This document shows positions 43,722 to 53,415 of a stretch of 64,000 bases of DNA, in pieces; the first letter of the stretch is position 1; each line of letters starts with the position of its first letter. Source of the DNA: Pseudocalidococcus sp964653145. GTDB taxonomy: Bacteria; Cyanobacteriota; Cyanobacteriia; Thermosynechococcales; Thermosynechococcaceae. Both the position numbers and the translations under genes were made by a program. Below the pieces are notes generated by a model. It did not search any database, was not told the origin of the DNA, and saw only the letters and a program-made list of their open reading frames with translations. Where the stretch lies: the NCBI GenBank assembly GCA_964653145.1, contig CAZZCG010000002.1:124001-188000 (forward strand), written 5' to 3'.

Positions 43722-46229
43722 TTACTGGTAGCCCCCATTTAAGGTAATCGGAACCGACTTAACATTCCAAATTTCTCGACAATAGTCTTGAATGGATCGA
43801 TCTGAGGAGAATTTCCCCATCCGAGCCGTATTCAAAATTGACATTTCCAACCAACGGTCACGATTATCGAAGGCCTGGCTCACCTCTTTTTGGCAGTCAA
43901 CATAGCTTTGATAATCCGCCATCAACATATATTTGTCAGTGTTCCAAAGGTTGGATAACAGGGGTTGAAACAGGCCCGTATCCCCATGGGAGAAATGACC
44001 ACTGGCAATCAAATCCAATACTGCTTTTAGGCGCGGATTTTCATGAATGTAGTTGCTCGGATTGTAACCATTGTGTTGCAGGGCCTGGACTTCAGGGGTT
44101 GTTAGGCCAAACAGGAAAAAGTTTTCGGCACCAACTTCCTCACGAATTTCCACATTCGCCCCATCTAAGGTTCCAATCGTTAACGCTCCATTCATTGAGA
44201 ATTTCATGTTGCCAGTTCCCGAGGCTTCCAGGCCAGCCGTTGAAATTTGCTCGGAGAGGTCTGCGGCAGGATAGACCCGTTGCCCAAAGGTGACATTGTA
44301 ATCTGGCAAAAATACAACTTTTAAGCGTCCCGCCAGGCCAGGATCCCGATTAATCACATCACCCACAGAGGTAATCAATTTAATGATCAACTTAGCCATG
44401 AAATAGCCGGGAGCTGCCTTCCCACCAAAAATGAACGTCCGCGGTGGTAAATCCTGGTGGGGATTTTCTTTCAACTGTTGGTAGAGGCTGACAATGTGGA
44501 GAACATTCAGATGTTGACGCTTGTATTCATGGATCCGTTTAACCTGAATATCAAAGAGAGAATTGGGGTCAACGGAGATGCCAGTTTTACTGAGGATATG
44601 CTCGGACAGAGAAACCTTATTTTGTAGCTTCACCGCACCCCAGGCCTGGCGAAATCCAGGATCTTTGGCGAGGGGTTCCAGTTGCCGAAGCTCATCCAGG
44701 TTTTTGGGCCAGGTCTCACCAATTTTGCTAGAGATCAGTTCAGTGAGGCTGGGATTACTGAGCACAATCCAGCGCCGTGGGGTCACCCCATTGGTTTTAT
44801 TGCTAAAGCGTTCAGGATAAAGTTGGAAAAAGTCATGGAGGATAGTTTGCTTCAGAAGCTCAGTGTGTAATGCCGCCACCCCATTGATCGCATAGCTGCC
44901 AACACAGGCCAAATTTGCCATCCGCACATACCGCTCACCGGATTCATCAATGATTGAAAGCCGAGATAGGGGCTCCGCTTGGCCTGGGTAGAACAGTCGG
45001 ACTTGATCTAAAAAGCGTTGATTAATCTCGTAAATGATTTCCAAATGGCGAGGAAGCAAAAACTCAAAGAGAGCAATGGGCCATTTTTCTAGGGCTTCCG
45101 GCAGGAGAGTGTGGTTTGTATAGGCAAAAGTCTGTTGGGTTACAGTCCAGGCCAAGTCCCACTCCATCTGATGCTCATCAACTAGGAGACGCATTAACTC
45201 AGCCACGGAAATGGCCGGATGGGTATCGTTGAGCTGAACGGTAAACTTCTCGTGGAATTTAGTCAGGTCTTTATTGTGCTGGAGATAAATCCGAATCATG
45301 TCCTGTAATGAGCAGGAGGAAAAGAAATACTGTTGGGAGAGTCGCAGTTCCTTCCCTTGCAGCGGTTCATCGTTGGGATAAAGTACTTTGGTAATGTTTT
45401 CTGAGGTAATTTTTTCCCGAACAGCCCCGTAATAGTTACCCGTGTTAAAGGCCTGGAAATCAAAGGATTCAACAGCCTCGGCCCGCCACAGTCGCAGGGT
45501 ATTGGCCGTATTAACTTTGTAACCCAAAATCGGTGTATCATAGGCAATTCCTTCTAGGACATGGTGAGGCTCCCAAATGACCCGATAATGACCTTCACTG
45601 TCGGTGTAACTGCGAGTGTAGCCACCAAATTTGACCGGCATCCGCACTTCTAACCGGGGAATTTCCCAGGGATTGCCATAGCGCAACCATTTATCAGTAA
45701 TTTCTACTTGCCAACCATCACGAATTTCCTGGTCAAAAATACCGAATTCATAGCGAATTCCATAACCAAAACTGGGAATTTCGAGGGTGGCCATGGAATC
45801 CAAATAACAGGCAGCTAAACGTCCCAGGCCCCCATTACCCAAGCCAGGCTCTTCTTCTTGAGTCAGAATTGTTTCTAAATCTAAACCCAGTTCGGTTACC
45901 GCTCTCTCCACATCTTCATAGATGCCAAGATTGATTAAGTTGTTACCCAAGTGGGGCCCCAACAGGAATTCAGCGGAAAAGTAGCAAACGGTTCGACTTT
46001 CCTGTTGCAGATAGGTTTCAGCGGAAGAAATCCAGCGTTGCAGTAGGCGATCACGAACGGTGTAGGACAATGCCATGTAGAAATCATTACGGGAGGCAAC
46101 ACTGGGAAACCGGGCCTGGAGATAGAACAAATTGTCCATGATTGCCCGCTTCAGGGTTTCCAGACTGATCCCAGTCCGATCATCTTCAACGGTGATGGGA
46201 CATTCGGTGACAGGGATGAGGGACGTCAT
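43722..46229 (-). CDS. glgP: Glycogen phosphorylase
   Basis: 835 residues, full family length. LGNGGLGRLAACYLDSMATL near 130, QLNDTHPAISVAELMRLL near 335 and EASGTGNMKFSMNGALTIGTLDGANVEI near 660 are the family signatures. The lysine of GNMKFSMNG carries PLP. It releases glucose-1-phosphate from glycogen in the dark or under stress. The N-terminus is short and lacks eukaryotic regulatory sites. About 400 bp of untranslated upstream sequence separates it from the response regulator. Confidence 0.96.
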   Translation of the reverse strand: MTSLIPVTECPITVEDDRTGISLETLKRAIMDNLFYLQARFPSVASRNDFYMALSYTVRDRLLQRWISSAETYLQQESRTVCYFSAEFLLGPHLGNNLINLGIYEDVERAVTELGLDLETILTQEEEPGLGNGGLGRLAACYLDSMATLEIPSFGYGIRYEFGIFDQEIRDGWQVEITDKWLRYGNPWEIPRLEVRMPVKFGGYTRSYTDSEGHYRVIWEPHHVLEGIAYDTPILGYKVNTANTLRLWRAEAVESFDFQAFNTGNYYGAVREKITSENITKVLYPNDEPLQGKELRLSQQYFFSSCSLQDMIRIYLQHNKDLTKFHEKFTVQLNDTHPAISVAELMRLLVDEHQMEWDLAWTVTQQTFAYTNHTLLPEALEKWPIALFEFLLPRHLEIIYEINQRFLDQVRLFYPGQAEPLSRLSIIDESGERYVRMANLACVGSYAINGVAALHTELLKQTILHDFFQLYPERFSNKTNGVTPRRWIVLSNPSLTELISSKIGETWPKNLDELRQLEPLAKDPGFRQAWGAVKLQNKVSLSEHILSKTGISVDPNSLFDIQVKRIHEYKRQHLNVLHIVSLYQQLKENPHQDLPPRTFIFGGKAAPGYFMAKLIIKLITSVGDVINRDPGLAGRLKVVFLPDYNVTFGQRVYPAADLSEQISTAGLEASGTGNMKFSMNGALTIGTLDGANVEIREEVGAENFFLFGLTTPEVQALQHNGYNPSNYIHENPRLKAVLDLIASGHFSHGDTGLFQPLLSNLWNTDKYMLMADYQSYVDCQKEVSQAFDNRDRWLEMSILNTARMGKFSSDRSIQDYCREIWNVKSVPITLNGGYQ

Positions 46230-46636
46230 AGCCAGGCCTCAGGGGTGTGGGGAGTTAATAAAAAACGGAATCAGGGGTTAACTGTCTTTAATCCGTTACT
46301 TGGTTATACCCTGGGGCTCGGGAATAAATTGTAAATTTAAAGAAATCTTCAAGTTACAGTCGTTGCCCAGCTCAATGAAAGACAAAAGTTCTTAAAACTT
46401 TCATGGGTGGTGTTGCTAAGCCTCCTATACTTTAGTCAAATTGGCGTTGCGTGCGGACGGTTACATTGGTTGAGTGAACGTTAATTTTTCCATAACCTAA
46501 GGGATTCTATTTTTAATTTTTGGTGATATTCAACAATTGGTTTGACTCGATTTATTGCAAGTATGAAGATAGTCTTTCTGATTAGTAAGAACGATAATAA
46601 AACTTCAATATATTGTTTCTTGCTTCTGACATTAAA
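46230..46636. other. Intergenic region upstream of glgP
   Basis: About 407 bp, A+T-rich, holding the glgP promoter. AAAGTT and AACTTT form a six-base stem around a five-base loop near 46388. No gene recognised, and no dispersed heptamer except at its glgP edge. Confidence 0.35.
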
Positions 46637-47281
46637 CTAATGTTGATCTAACCAAATCCTGACTAATTCGGCTCGATTATGGGCCTGAAATTTTTGCAAC
46701 AGACTGCTGACATATTTTTCAATGGTACGCGCACTTAAATGGAGTTCCAGGCCAATTTGGGCATTGGAGAGGCCTTGGGCCAGGAATTCCAGAACATCCT
46801 CTTCTCGATTAGTCAGGTTAGGCAGCGGTTCAGCATTTTCTGTATGGGTAGTCGGCTCTAGGGCAGAGACCATTGCGGCGGTGCGCTGTTGCCACTCCGA
46901 TTGAATGAGTTGATTGCGCTCCAAGAGGTTCCGAACAATTGCCCCCAATTCAGGCAATTCAAAGGGTTTGGCCAAGTAACTGTCCGCACCGGTTTGGTAG
47001 GCTTTGATCCGAGCATCGGTTTGGTTGCGATTAGTGAGATAAATCACAGGTAAGAGGCGCAGGGAGGGAATTTGGCGAATATGTTGCACCAGGCCATAGC
47101 CATCCAAGTTCGGCATGAGAATATCAGTAATCAGCAAATGGGGTTGGTACTGGGCAATCAAAGCCAAGGCGCCTTCCCCATCATTGGCCTGGAGGACAAA
47201 ATATCCTTGCCCTGTCAAAAAGTCATGCACCACCATCCGAATTCCGGGATCATCATCGGCAATTAAAACAGTCAAGGGCAT
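46637..47281 (-). CDS. NarL/LuxR-type response regulator, Rre1/Ycf29-like
   Basis: 214 residues. Receiver domain with acidic pocket IADDDPGIR at the start, phospho-acceptor Asp53 in ITDILMPNLDGY and conserved Lys in YLAKPFELPELG. A linker of about 25 residues precedes a LuxR-type HTH (LTNREEDVLEFLAQGLSNAQIG then LHLSARTIEKYVSSLLQKF). The arrangement and the NLLERNQLIQSEWQ linker start closely match the Rre1/Ycf29 group of cyanobacteria and red-algal plastids. It may be a paralogue rather than Rre1 itself. No histidine kinase is adjacent. Confidence 0.85.
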   Translation of the reverse strand: MPLTVLIADDDPGIRMVVHDFLTGQGYFVLQANDGEGALALIAQYQPHLLITDILMPNLDGYGLVQHIRQIPSLRLLPVIYLTNRNQTDARIKAYQTGADSYLAKPFELPELGAIVRNLLERNQLIQSEWQQRTAAMVSALEPTTHTENAEPLPNLTNREEDVLEFLAQGLSNAQIGLELHLSARTIEKYVSSLLQKFQAHNRAELVRIWLDQH

Positions 47282-47380
47282 CGGGCTTCTCGGACAACTA
47301 ATGCGAGGAGAAAAAAGATTAAAGGTATTTCAAAAAAATCTATGTAAAAAAGGTCAAAGTCAAAAACTGGATGCTCAAGA

Positions 47381-47911
47381 TCAAGGGGATTGCTGGGCCT
47401 GGAGATATTGGTTAACCGCCGCGGCCAGTTGCAAAAAATTCGGCTCAACCCTTTGTCCCAGATAATCCTCCACCGCCTGGGCAATAATACCAGCTAAAAA
47501 TCCGGGTACTCCCTTAATTTGGCCTGGATTAATCAGTAATTCCCCTTGGCTTTGAATTTGGGTTGTATCGCCCACCGCCAGAAAGACATTTTTACCAACG
47601 CAATGTACGGCTTCCGTAAAAGCATGGGTTTGAATCTGCCAATCGGTGACGAACTCCCGATCATGCCACTGGGTAATATCAGTCCAGGACAACATGGCAT
47701 CACTCAACAACGCTCGAGCCGCCAGAGGAATCTCCCCCCCGCCATGCCATATCAAAACTAGATCCAGGTCAGAGTCTTTTTCGAGCCGTTGCTTGACTTC
47801 GATTTCTCGGACATTGGCTAAGTATGGGGCCAACTCCAGAAGGTGATCTCGATAGGCCTGATACACCAAGGAGCGAGGAAAGGGTAGGGTCACCTGGGTA
47901 TTGATCCGCAT
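47381..47911 (-). CDS. START/SRPBCC-like protein
   Basis: 176 residues from the ATG at 47911. The N-terminal INTQVTLPFPRSLVYQAYRDHLLELAPYL reads as the first strand and helix of a Bet v1/START-like hydrophobic-ligand fold. The middle has a strand ladder with ITQWHDREFVTDWQIQTHAFTEAVHC, and the C-terminus a long helix (ALVQ-type, GFLAGIIAQAVEDYLGQRVEPNFLQLAAAVNQYL). Function is unknown. It lies upstream of the response regulator on the same strand with a gap of about 100 bases. Confidence 0.6.
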   Translation of the reverse strand: MRINTQVTLPFPRSLVYQAYRDHLLELAPYLANVREIEVKQRLEKDSDLDLVLIWHGGGEIPLAARALLSDAMLSWTDITQWHDREFVTDWQIQTHAFTEAVHCVGKNVFLAVGDTTQIQSQGELLINPGQIKGVPGFLAGIIAQAVEDYLGQRVEPNFLQLAAAVNQYLQAQQSP

Positions 47912-48029
47912 AGGAGTCGCCAAGATACAGCCCGGATAGTTACTAGCATGGCAGAAATTGCGTTTTTTTCGAGGGGATGTACCTACACCAGGCCAAAAAC
48001 AAGACCTAGGACTTTATGGTGAGTTGGTT

Positions 48030-49310
48030 TCAAGGCTCAACCAAGGCTAAGATTTCCGCGGCGACCCGTTGACCCGATTCAATTGCCCCATGCACAGTTG
48101 CCGGATTACTGTCAAAAGCTGTAGCTTCCCCAGCAAAAAAAAGGGTTTGATCAATCGGTTCCGCTAAAATTTCCCGCGCCCCAAAGGCCCCAGGTGGTAC
48201 CGAGCTATATCCTCCCAAGGCCCAGGGATCCGTAGTCCAATTAATGCAGCGGCCGGTAACAAATTGGGTTCTAGGTACCTCCGAATTGAATATCCGGCAC
48301 AATTCCCCCAGGCCAACTGCAATTAATTCTGATTCTGTCAGGTTGGCAAAATTCTTCGCCCGTTCACCGCCAATGTAGGCCGTTAGGATCGCCGGAAAGC
48401 CCGGTCGTTGAAAGCTGGGACTCCACCAAACCATGATCGGGCCCAGGGACATGACTAAACTCCAATCTGGGGGCCAAAACATTTCCTGAAAGACCAACTG
48501 CAATTTCATCGCCGGGCCAACGTTTAGGGCATCAATGGCAGCTTGTTTGCGGGCGGGCAGGGGGGGGGAAAAGGCTGGACGACGCGCTTGAAGCAGGGCC
48601 ACAGGAACCGTCACAATCGCGTTTTGGGCTTGGAGCACTTGGCCGGGAATGGTGACATTGACTTGATGGGTCTGCCACTCGATGGATGAAACCGGGCTGT
48701 TATAGAGAATTTCCAGGCCCTGGGTCAGTTGTTGAATCAAGGTTTGATAGCCGGTTTTAAGCCGAAAATTGTCATCCCCAGCATGGTGAACCCGACATTC
48801 ATGGATTAATTCCTGCAAGCTCAGATTATCGGCGGTGGTTAGGTACAAATGCCCTTGAAACTGATCAGCAAATTCCCGCGCCAAGAAAGACATATTGATG
48901 GACTCTAACCAGGCCCTGAGGGAACAATCCGCCTCTGGCCAGGCCAAATTGGGAAAATCCACCCATTCCAAATCAAAAAACCGCGGAAAATCTGGCCACT
49001 TCTGAACCACTGCGTAGGGAAAAATTTGGTTTTCCACCTCAAAGGTATAGGTTTGGTAACGGGGAATTTTGATGGTTGCGTCTGGGTCTAACCACTGCCA
49101 GGTCACCGCTTGATCACCGTGAATAAATTCCGCCCCATTTTCCACAGGAACCCCCAACCAGTCCTGATCTGTCCAAACCCGTCCCCCCGGCCGTGACCGC
49201 GCTTCCACAACGATGACCGGATGATTTGCGTTTCGCAGGGCCTGGGCCGCCGCTAATCCCGCCACGCCGGCACCAATGATTAGGGTTGCTGTTGTCAGAG
49301 ATGGACTCAT
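48030..49310 (-). CDS. Flavin-containing amine oxidase
   Basis: 426 residues from the ATG at 49310, preceded by AGGACGG; a longer frame runs to a TTG at 49379. LIIGAGVAGLAAAQAL at residues 10-25 is the dinucleotide-binding motif, EARSRPGGRVWTD near 36 is the GG-doublet, and LFFAGEATAFDSNPATVHGAIESGQRVA near the C-terminus completes the FAD site. This is the monoamine/polyamine/amino-acid oxidase superfamily. The substrate could be an amino acid or polyamine. It follows the DNA methyltransferase on the same strand. Confidence 0.85.
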   Translation of the reverse strand: MSPSLTTATLIIGAGVAGLAAAQALRNANHPVIVVEARSRPGGRVWTDQDWLGVPVENGAEFIHGDQAVTWQWLDPDATIKIPRYQTYTFEVENQIFPYAVVQKWPDFPRFFDLEWVDFPNLAWPEADCSLRAWLESINMSFLAREFADQFQGHLYLTTADNLSLQELIHECRVHHAGDDNFRLKTGYQTLIQQLTQGLEILYNSPVSSIEWQTHQVNVTIPGQVLQAQNAIVTVPVALLQARRPAFSPPLPARKQAAIDALNVGPAMKLQLVFQEMFWPPDWSLVMSLGPIMVWWSPSFQRPGFPAILTAYIGGERAKNFANLTESELIAVGLGELCRIFNSEVPRTQFVTGRCINWTTDPWALGGYSSVPPGAFGAREILAEPIDQTLFFAGEATAFDSNPATVHGAIESGQRVAAEILALVEP

Positions 49311-49379
49311 ACAATAACCGTCCTGGCAATCTGGGATAAGTTCAATACTGGCAAGAAAATCATCAACATCGCTGAACAA

Positions 49380-50324
49380 TCAACAGGAAGAACCTCCAGA
49401 AACCAGCGACCACTCCTCAGGAATTTGGGCCACTTTTTCTCGACCACTGGGCTGATGGATGGGTTTACCTAGGGGGCGAAGTTTCAGGGTTCCGGCCTGG
49501 AAAGCGGCAACTCGGGCCTGGGCGGTGGAAATATACGCAGGTTCCCGTTCAATCATCAAGCTAAGGCGATTGTGTTGTAACGCTGCAATGACCGTTGAAC
49601 CGACCCCACCAAAGGGATCTAAAACCCAGTCTCCCGGATGCGTCAGTGCCAGAATACACCGCTCCACCAATTCCACCGGATACTGACAGGGGTGTTCAGT
49701 TTTTTCCGGGTGATTGGATTTGACATTGGGAATTTCAATCCGACCCTGTGACCATTCCTCCGAAACCAGTTGCCAATAGTCGGAGGGGTTTTTACCGAGG
49801 GGATTACCACTGGGTTGACCAATTTTTTTACCCTTGAAATGTCGCTTACCGGGATATTTAGCAGGCACGCGCACCGAATCCAGATTAAACGTGTAGGTGT
49901 TGGATTTAGTAAACCAGAGCAAAACCTCATACCGACCGGAAAATCGTTTTGAGGCGTGGAGTCCATGGGCAAAGTGCCAGATAATCCGATTGCGTAATTG
50001 AAACCCGAGTTGTTTAAACAGGGGATAAAAGTAAATATCCAGGGGATAGACCTCTCCCTGATCGATGTAATTTCCAACTTGCCAAACGACGCTGCCATCA
50101 TCGCGTACCAGGCGAAATAGTTCTTGAATAATCGTCCGTTGCCAGGCCAGGTAATCGTCAAGGGACAAGGGGGTTTCGTAGGATTTGCCGATATTGTAGG
50201 GCGGCGAGGAAATTATCAGCTTAAACTGAGCATCCGGCAGTTTTTGTAATTCGGTGAGGCTGTCGCCGCCAATTAGGCCATATTGCTGGTTTTCAGTCCT
50301 TAATGAATTCAAAACATCAGACAT
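49380..50324 (-). CDS. Orphan DNA methyltransferase, SPPY type (probably N4-cytosine)
   Basis: 314 residues from the ATG at 50324; the frame is open to a TTG at 50354. Catalytic motif IV is SPPY at 40-43 (LIISSPPYNIGKSYE), and the SAM-binding motif I is DPFGGVGST at 236-244. This order (IV before I) is the beta group. SPPY is more common in N4-cytosine than N6-adenine enzymes. No restriction gene is adjacent, so it is an orphan. Synechocystis has a conserved orphan of this kind (Sll0729, M.Ssp6803II) reported to make GGm4CC. Orthology to it is my inference. GGCC is the core of the heptamer that fills this window. Confidence 0.8.
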   Translation of the reverse strand: MSDVLNSLRTENQQYGLIGGDSLTELQKLPDAQFKLIISSPPYNIGKSYETPLSLDDYLAWQRTIIQELFRLVRDDGSVVWQVGNYIDQGEVYPLDIYFYPLFKQLGFQLRNRIIWHFAHGLHASKRFSGRYEVLLWFTKSNTYTFNLDSVRVPAKYPGKRHFKGKKIGQPSGNPLGKNPSDYWQLVSEEWSQGRIEIPNVKSNHPEKTEHPCQYPVELVERCILALTHPGDWVLDPFGGVGSTVIAALQHNRLSLMIEREPAYISTAQARVAAFQAGTLKLRPLGKPIHQPSGREKVAQIPEEWSLVSGGSSC

Positions 50325-50468
50325 TACGGCAGGAGGGTGAAAATTTCTGCCCAAATCATAACATTCTCAGTTCAGACCCTCGCAGTGTTCCAAGCAGCCA
50401 AGGGGCAATCCTAGGGGAGAAGTCCAGGCCTGGCTATACTAGTGAGGCTGAGAGTTTAGGGTAAGTTC

Positions 50469-51935
50469 ATGTCGGTGATTCGGTCACTCCACCAGCAGTT
50501 AGTTAAAAAAGAACGGTCGGCAACAGAAATTACCGCAGAGTATTTAGCTCGCATCCAAACCCTAGAACCCCAACTCCACAGTTTCCTGACCATTACCGCC
50601 GATCAGGCCCAGGCCCAGGCCAAAACCATAGACGCTCAGATTGCCGCCGGGGAAGAAATTGGCCTATTAGCAGGAATTCCCCTGGGGATTAAGGATAACC
50701 TCTGTACACAGGGAATCAGAACCACCTGTGCTTCCCAAATTTTACGGAACTTTATTCCCCCCTACGAATCCACTGTGACGGGCAAACTCCACCAGGCTGG
50801 GGCGATCATGCTCGGAAAAACTAACCTGGACGAATTTGCCATGGGTAGTTCCACCGAAAACTCCGCCTTTCAACTCACCGCCAATCCCTGGGATCTGGCC
50901 TGTGTACCGGGGGGATCATCGGGGGGATCAGCAGCGGCGGTGGCTGGACGGGAATGTGTGGCGGCCTTGGGGTCAGATACGGGGGGCTCGATTCGACAGC
51001 CTGCTTCCTTTTGTGGGGTCGTGGGGTTAAAACCAACCTATGGCCTGGTCTCGCGCTATGGCCTGGTCGCCTATGCCTCCTCCCTGGATCAGATTGGCCC
51101 CTTGGCTACCACAGTCGAGGATGCGGCAATTTTGCTCTCAGCAATTGCAGGGTATGATCCCCAGGATGCCACGAGTTTGAAGGTAGGGATTCCCGACTAT
51201 ACCCAATTCCTCACTTCCTCAAAGGTTAAAAAACCCCTGAAAGGTCTGCGGATTGGGCTGATCAAAGAAACGACGGGGCCTGGGGTTCAAGCCGAAGTGG
51301 CGACTGCGATTCAAGAAGCACAAGACACTTTACGGGGCCTGGGCGCAACCGTCAAAGAAGTTTCCTGTCCCCGCTTTAGCTATGGCCTACCCACCTACTA
51401 CATCATTGCCCCCTCGGAAGCCTCAGCCAATTTAGCCCGTTATGATGGCGTGAACTTTGGGTATCGGGAATCCGCCGAAAGCCTCTTGGAGATGTACACC
51501 AAAACCCGTGCCCAGGGATTCGGGAGTGAAGTCAAGCGGCGGATTATGATTGGTACCTATGCCCTTTCCGCTGGCTACTATGATGCCTATTATTTGAAAG
51601 CGCAAAAAGTCCGCACCCTGATTAAAGAAGATTTTGCCCAGGCCTTTGAGCAGGTTGATCTCCTCATGTCTCCCACCGCTCCCACCACCGCCTTCCAGGC
51701 CGGGTCAAAAACTGCCGATCCCCTGAGTATGTATTTATCTGACTTGATGACGATTCCAGTCAATTTGGCGGGCCTGCCGGGGATGAGTTTACCCTGTGGC
51801 TTTGATCCCCAGAATCGCCCCATTGGCTTGCAATTGATTGGGAATGTGCTGCGGGAAGACCAAATTTTTCAGGTGGCTTCAGCCTACGAACAGGCAACGG
51901 CTTGGCATCGACAAACCCCGACCCTGATTGGTTAG
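50469..51935 (+). CDS. gatA: Glutamyl-tRNA(Gln)/aspartyl-tRNA(Asn) amidotransferase subunit A
   Basis: 488 residues. The Ser-cisSer-Lys triad region is clear: catalytic Lys75 in GIKDNLCT, GGSSGGSAAAVAGREC near 155 and GSDTGGSIRQPASFCG near 171, which is the amidase signature. GatA hydrolyses glutamine and passes ammonia to GatB for transamidation of misacylated tRNA. gatB and gatC are not in the window. It is divergent from the methyltransferase, and the tocopherol cyclase follows 30 bases later. Confidence 0.95.
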   Translation: MSVIRSLHQQLVKKERSATEITAEYLARIQTLEPQLHSFLTITADQAQAQAKTIDAQIAAGEEIGLLAGIPLGIKDNLCTQGIRTTCASQILRNFIPPYESTVTGKLHQAGAIMLGKTNLDEFAMGSSTENSAFQLTANPWDLACVPGGSSGGSAAAVAGRECVAALGSDTGGSIRQPASFCGVVGLKPTYGLVSRYGLVAYASSLDQIGPLATTVEDAAILLSAIAGYDPQDATSLKVGIPDYTQFLTSSKVKKPLKGLRIGLIKETTGPGVQAEVATAIQEAQDTLRGLGATVKEVSCPRFSYGLPTYYIIAPSEASANLARYDGVNFGYRESAESLLEMYTKTRAQGFGSEVKRRIMIGTYALSAGYYDAYYLKAQKVRTLIKEDFAQAFEQVDLLMSPTAPTTAFQAGSKTADPLSMYLSDLMTIPVNLAGLPGMSLPCGFDPQNRPIGLQLIGNVLREDQIFQVASAYEQATAWHRQTPTLIG

Positions 51936-51965
51936 TTGTCCCAATTAATTGCCCCAAAAAAATCT

Positions 51966-53036
51966 ATGGTGCCCCACGCTGGCTATCACTGGGATTACTG
52001 GACTCGCCCATTTTTTGAAGGGTGGTACTACCGGGTGACCCTGCCCGAGGGGGGAAGCTTTGCCTTCATGTACTCAATCCAACAACCCGGTGGGGGGGCG
52101 GTTCAAATTTATGGCCCCGCAGAATCCTATGTTTGTCGTTCCTTTCCAGATATTGCCGGCTTTTGGGCCTGGTCTGAGGCTTGGGGCCTGGGGCATCAAG
52201 ATCCGCTCAGTCAACAACACCCAGGATCAACGTGGCTAGATCCTGAGCAGTTTTTTCAGGGAGTGAACCAGGGCTACCAGGCCAGGGAAACAGTTAACCA
52301 AGGACAACTAAAAACCCCCACGGGCGAGATCAAGGCGCGCTGGTTCTATCAGATTGAGCCGCAACAATCCTGGGGAGCAGATCAGGTCACAGGCGGTTGG
52401 TTATCCTACTTACCCCTCTACGATCCCGGTTGGCAGGTTCTAATGGCCAAGGGACTCGCCACGGGTTGGGTAGAGTTATGTGGTCAAACCTATGAGTTTT
52501 GCCAAGTCCCAGCTTACGCCGAGAAAAATTGGGGGTTTAGTTTTCCCCGAAAATGGTTTTGGCTGCAAGGGAATTGGTTTGCGGGCTATCCTGATCTTTC
52601 CATCACCGCCGCTGGGGGCATTCGACAACTCTGGGCCTGGGAAGAAGCAGCGGGTCTGGTGGGATTGCACTACGGTGGTGAGTTTTATGAATTCGCCCCC
52701 TGGACAAATGCCGAGTTGGCCTGGGATGTTTCCCCCTGGGGACATTGGCAGCTAACCGCAACTCAGACAGATTTAAGACTGGAGATCATTGCCCATTGTC
52801 CAGAGCCACCTCAGACAATTCTGGTTCCGGCCCGAGCAGGGATGATCCCGAGTTGCTGGGATACCTTGACTGGGTTCTTGGAATTACGGTTGTACAAGCA
52901 GGGGCGCATCGAACTACAAGCTCAAACCCACCAAGCGGGTCTGGAAATTGGGGGAGCACCCTGGGAAAGCGCATGGCAATCCGAGGGAAGTGTAGAAAAA
53001 GTTGCCCTCTGGGAGTCCCTAACCAAGCCTGCCTAG
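51966..53036 (+). CDS. Tocopherol cyclase
   Basis: 356 residues from the ATG at 51966; a TTG at 51936 is ten codons upstream. VPHAGYHWDYWTRPFFEGWYYRVTLPEG at the start, then SFAFMYSIQQPGGGAVQI, WLSYLPLYDPGWQ, and YAEKNWGFSFPRKWFWLQ near 200 follow Synechocystis Slr1737 and plant VTE1. The enzyme closes the chromanol ring in vitamin E synthesis, at membranes. It is probably co-transcribed with gatA, and its last four bases overlap the convergent thioredoxin stop. Confidence 0.92.
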   Translation: MVPHAGYHWDYWTRPFFEGWYYRVTLPEGGSFAFMYSIQQPGGGAVQIYGPAESYVCRSFPDIAGFWAWSEAWGLGHQDPLSQQHPGSTWLDPEQFFQGVNQGYQARETVNQGQLKTPTGEIKARWFYQIEPQQSWGADQVTGGWLSYLPLYDPGWQVLMAKGLATGWVELCGQTYEFCQVPAYAEKNWGFSFPRKWFWLQGNWFAGYPDLSITAAGGIRQLWAWEEAAGLVGLHYGGEFYEFAPWTNAELAWDVSPWGHWQLTATQTDLRLEIIAHCPEPPQTILVPARAGMIPSCWDTLTGFLELRLYKQGRIELQAQTHQAGLEIGGAPWESAWQSEGSVEKVALWESLTKPA

Positions 53037-53401
53037 TCGTTTTGGAGACAAGGTTGGCGACTAAAGGAATCAAAAAACTGCTGCACTGTCCCCCGAATAT
53101 CTCCCTTAAAAAACTGGGGATCAAGGCGTTGTCGCAGTTCTCCCCCTTCAAAGATCAAAAGAGTTGGCAGGCTTTTGAGGCGATAGGTGCGGGCCAAATG
53201 AAAATTTTCATCTGCATTAATACGCACAATTTTGAAACTACTTCCCTGACTGGATTGAATTTGATGCAGCAACGGCTCAATTAACCGACAGACCCCACAC
53301 CAAGGGGCCCAGAAACTAACAACAACAGGAATATGGGATTGTAAAACTTCTTGATTAAAGGTTTGTTCATTAATTGCTTTTACCATTGCCGCCCTAGCCA
53401 T
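53033..53401 (-). CDS. Thioredoxin-family protein with CGVC active site
   Basis: 122 residues; ATG at 53386 is an alternative start. FNQEVLQSHIPVVVSFWAPWCGVCRLIEPLL holds the redox pair, WCGVC rather than the WCGPC of classical thioredoxins. The cis-Pro is in LKSLPTLLIFEGG. The replaced proline would shift redox potential and partner choice. The C-terminal tail has an extra Cys (RQPCLQND). Genes meet tail to tail with the tocopherol cyclase, overlapping by four bases. Confidence 0.88.
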   Translation of the reverse strand: MARAAMVKAINEQTFNQEVLQSHIPVVVSFWAPWCGVCRLIEPLLHQIQSSQGSSFKIVRINADENFHLARTYRLKSLPTLLIFEGGELRQRLDPQFFKGDIRGTVQQFFDSFSRQPCLQND

Positions 53402-53415
53402 GACTTGGGATCATG

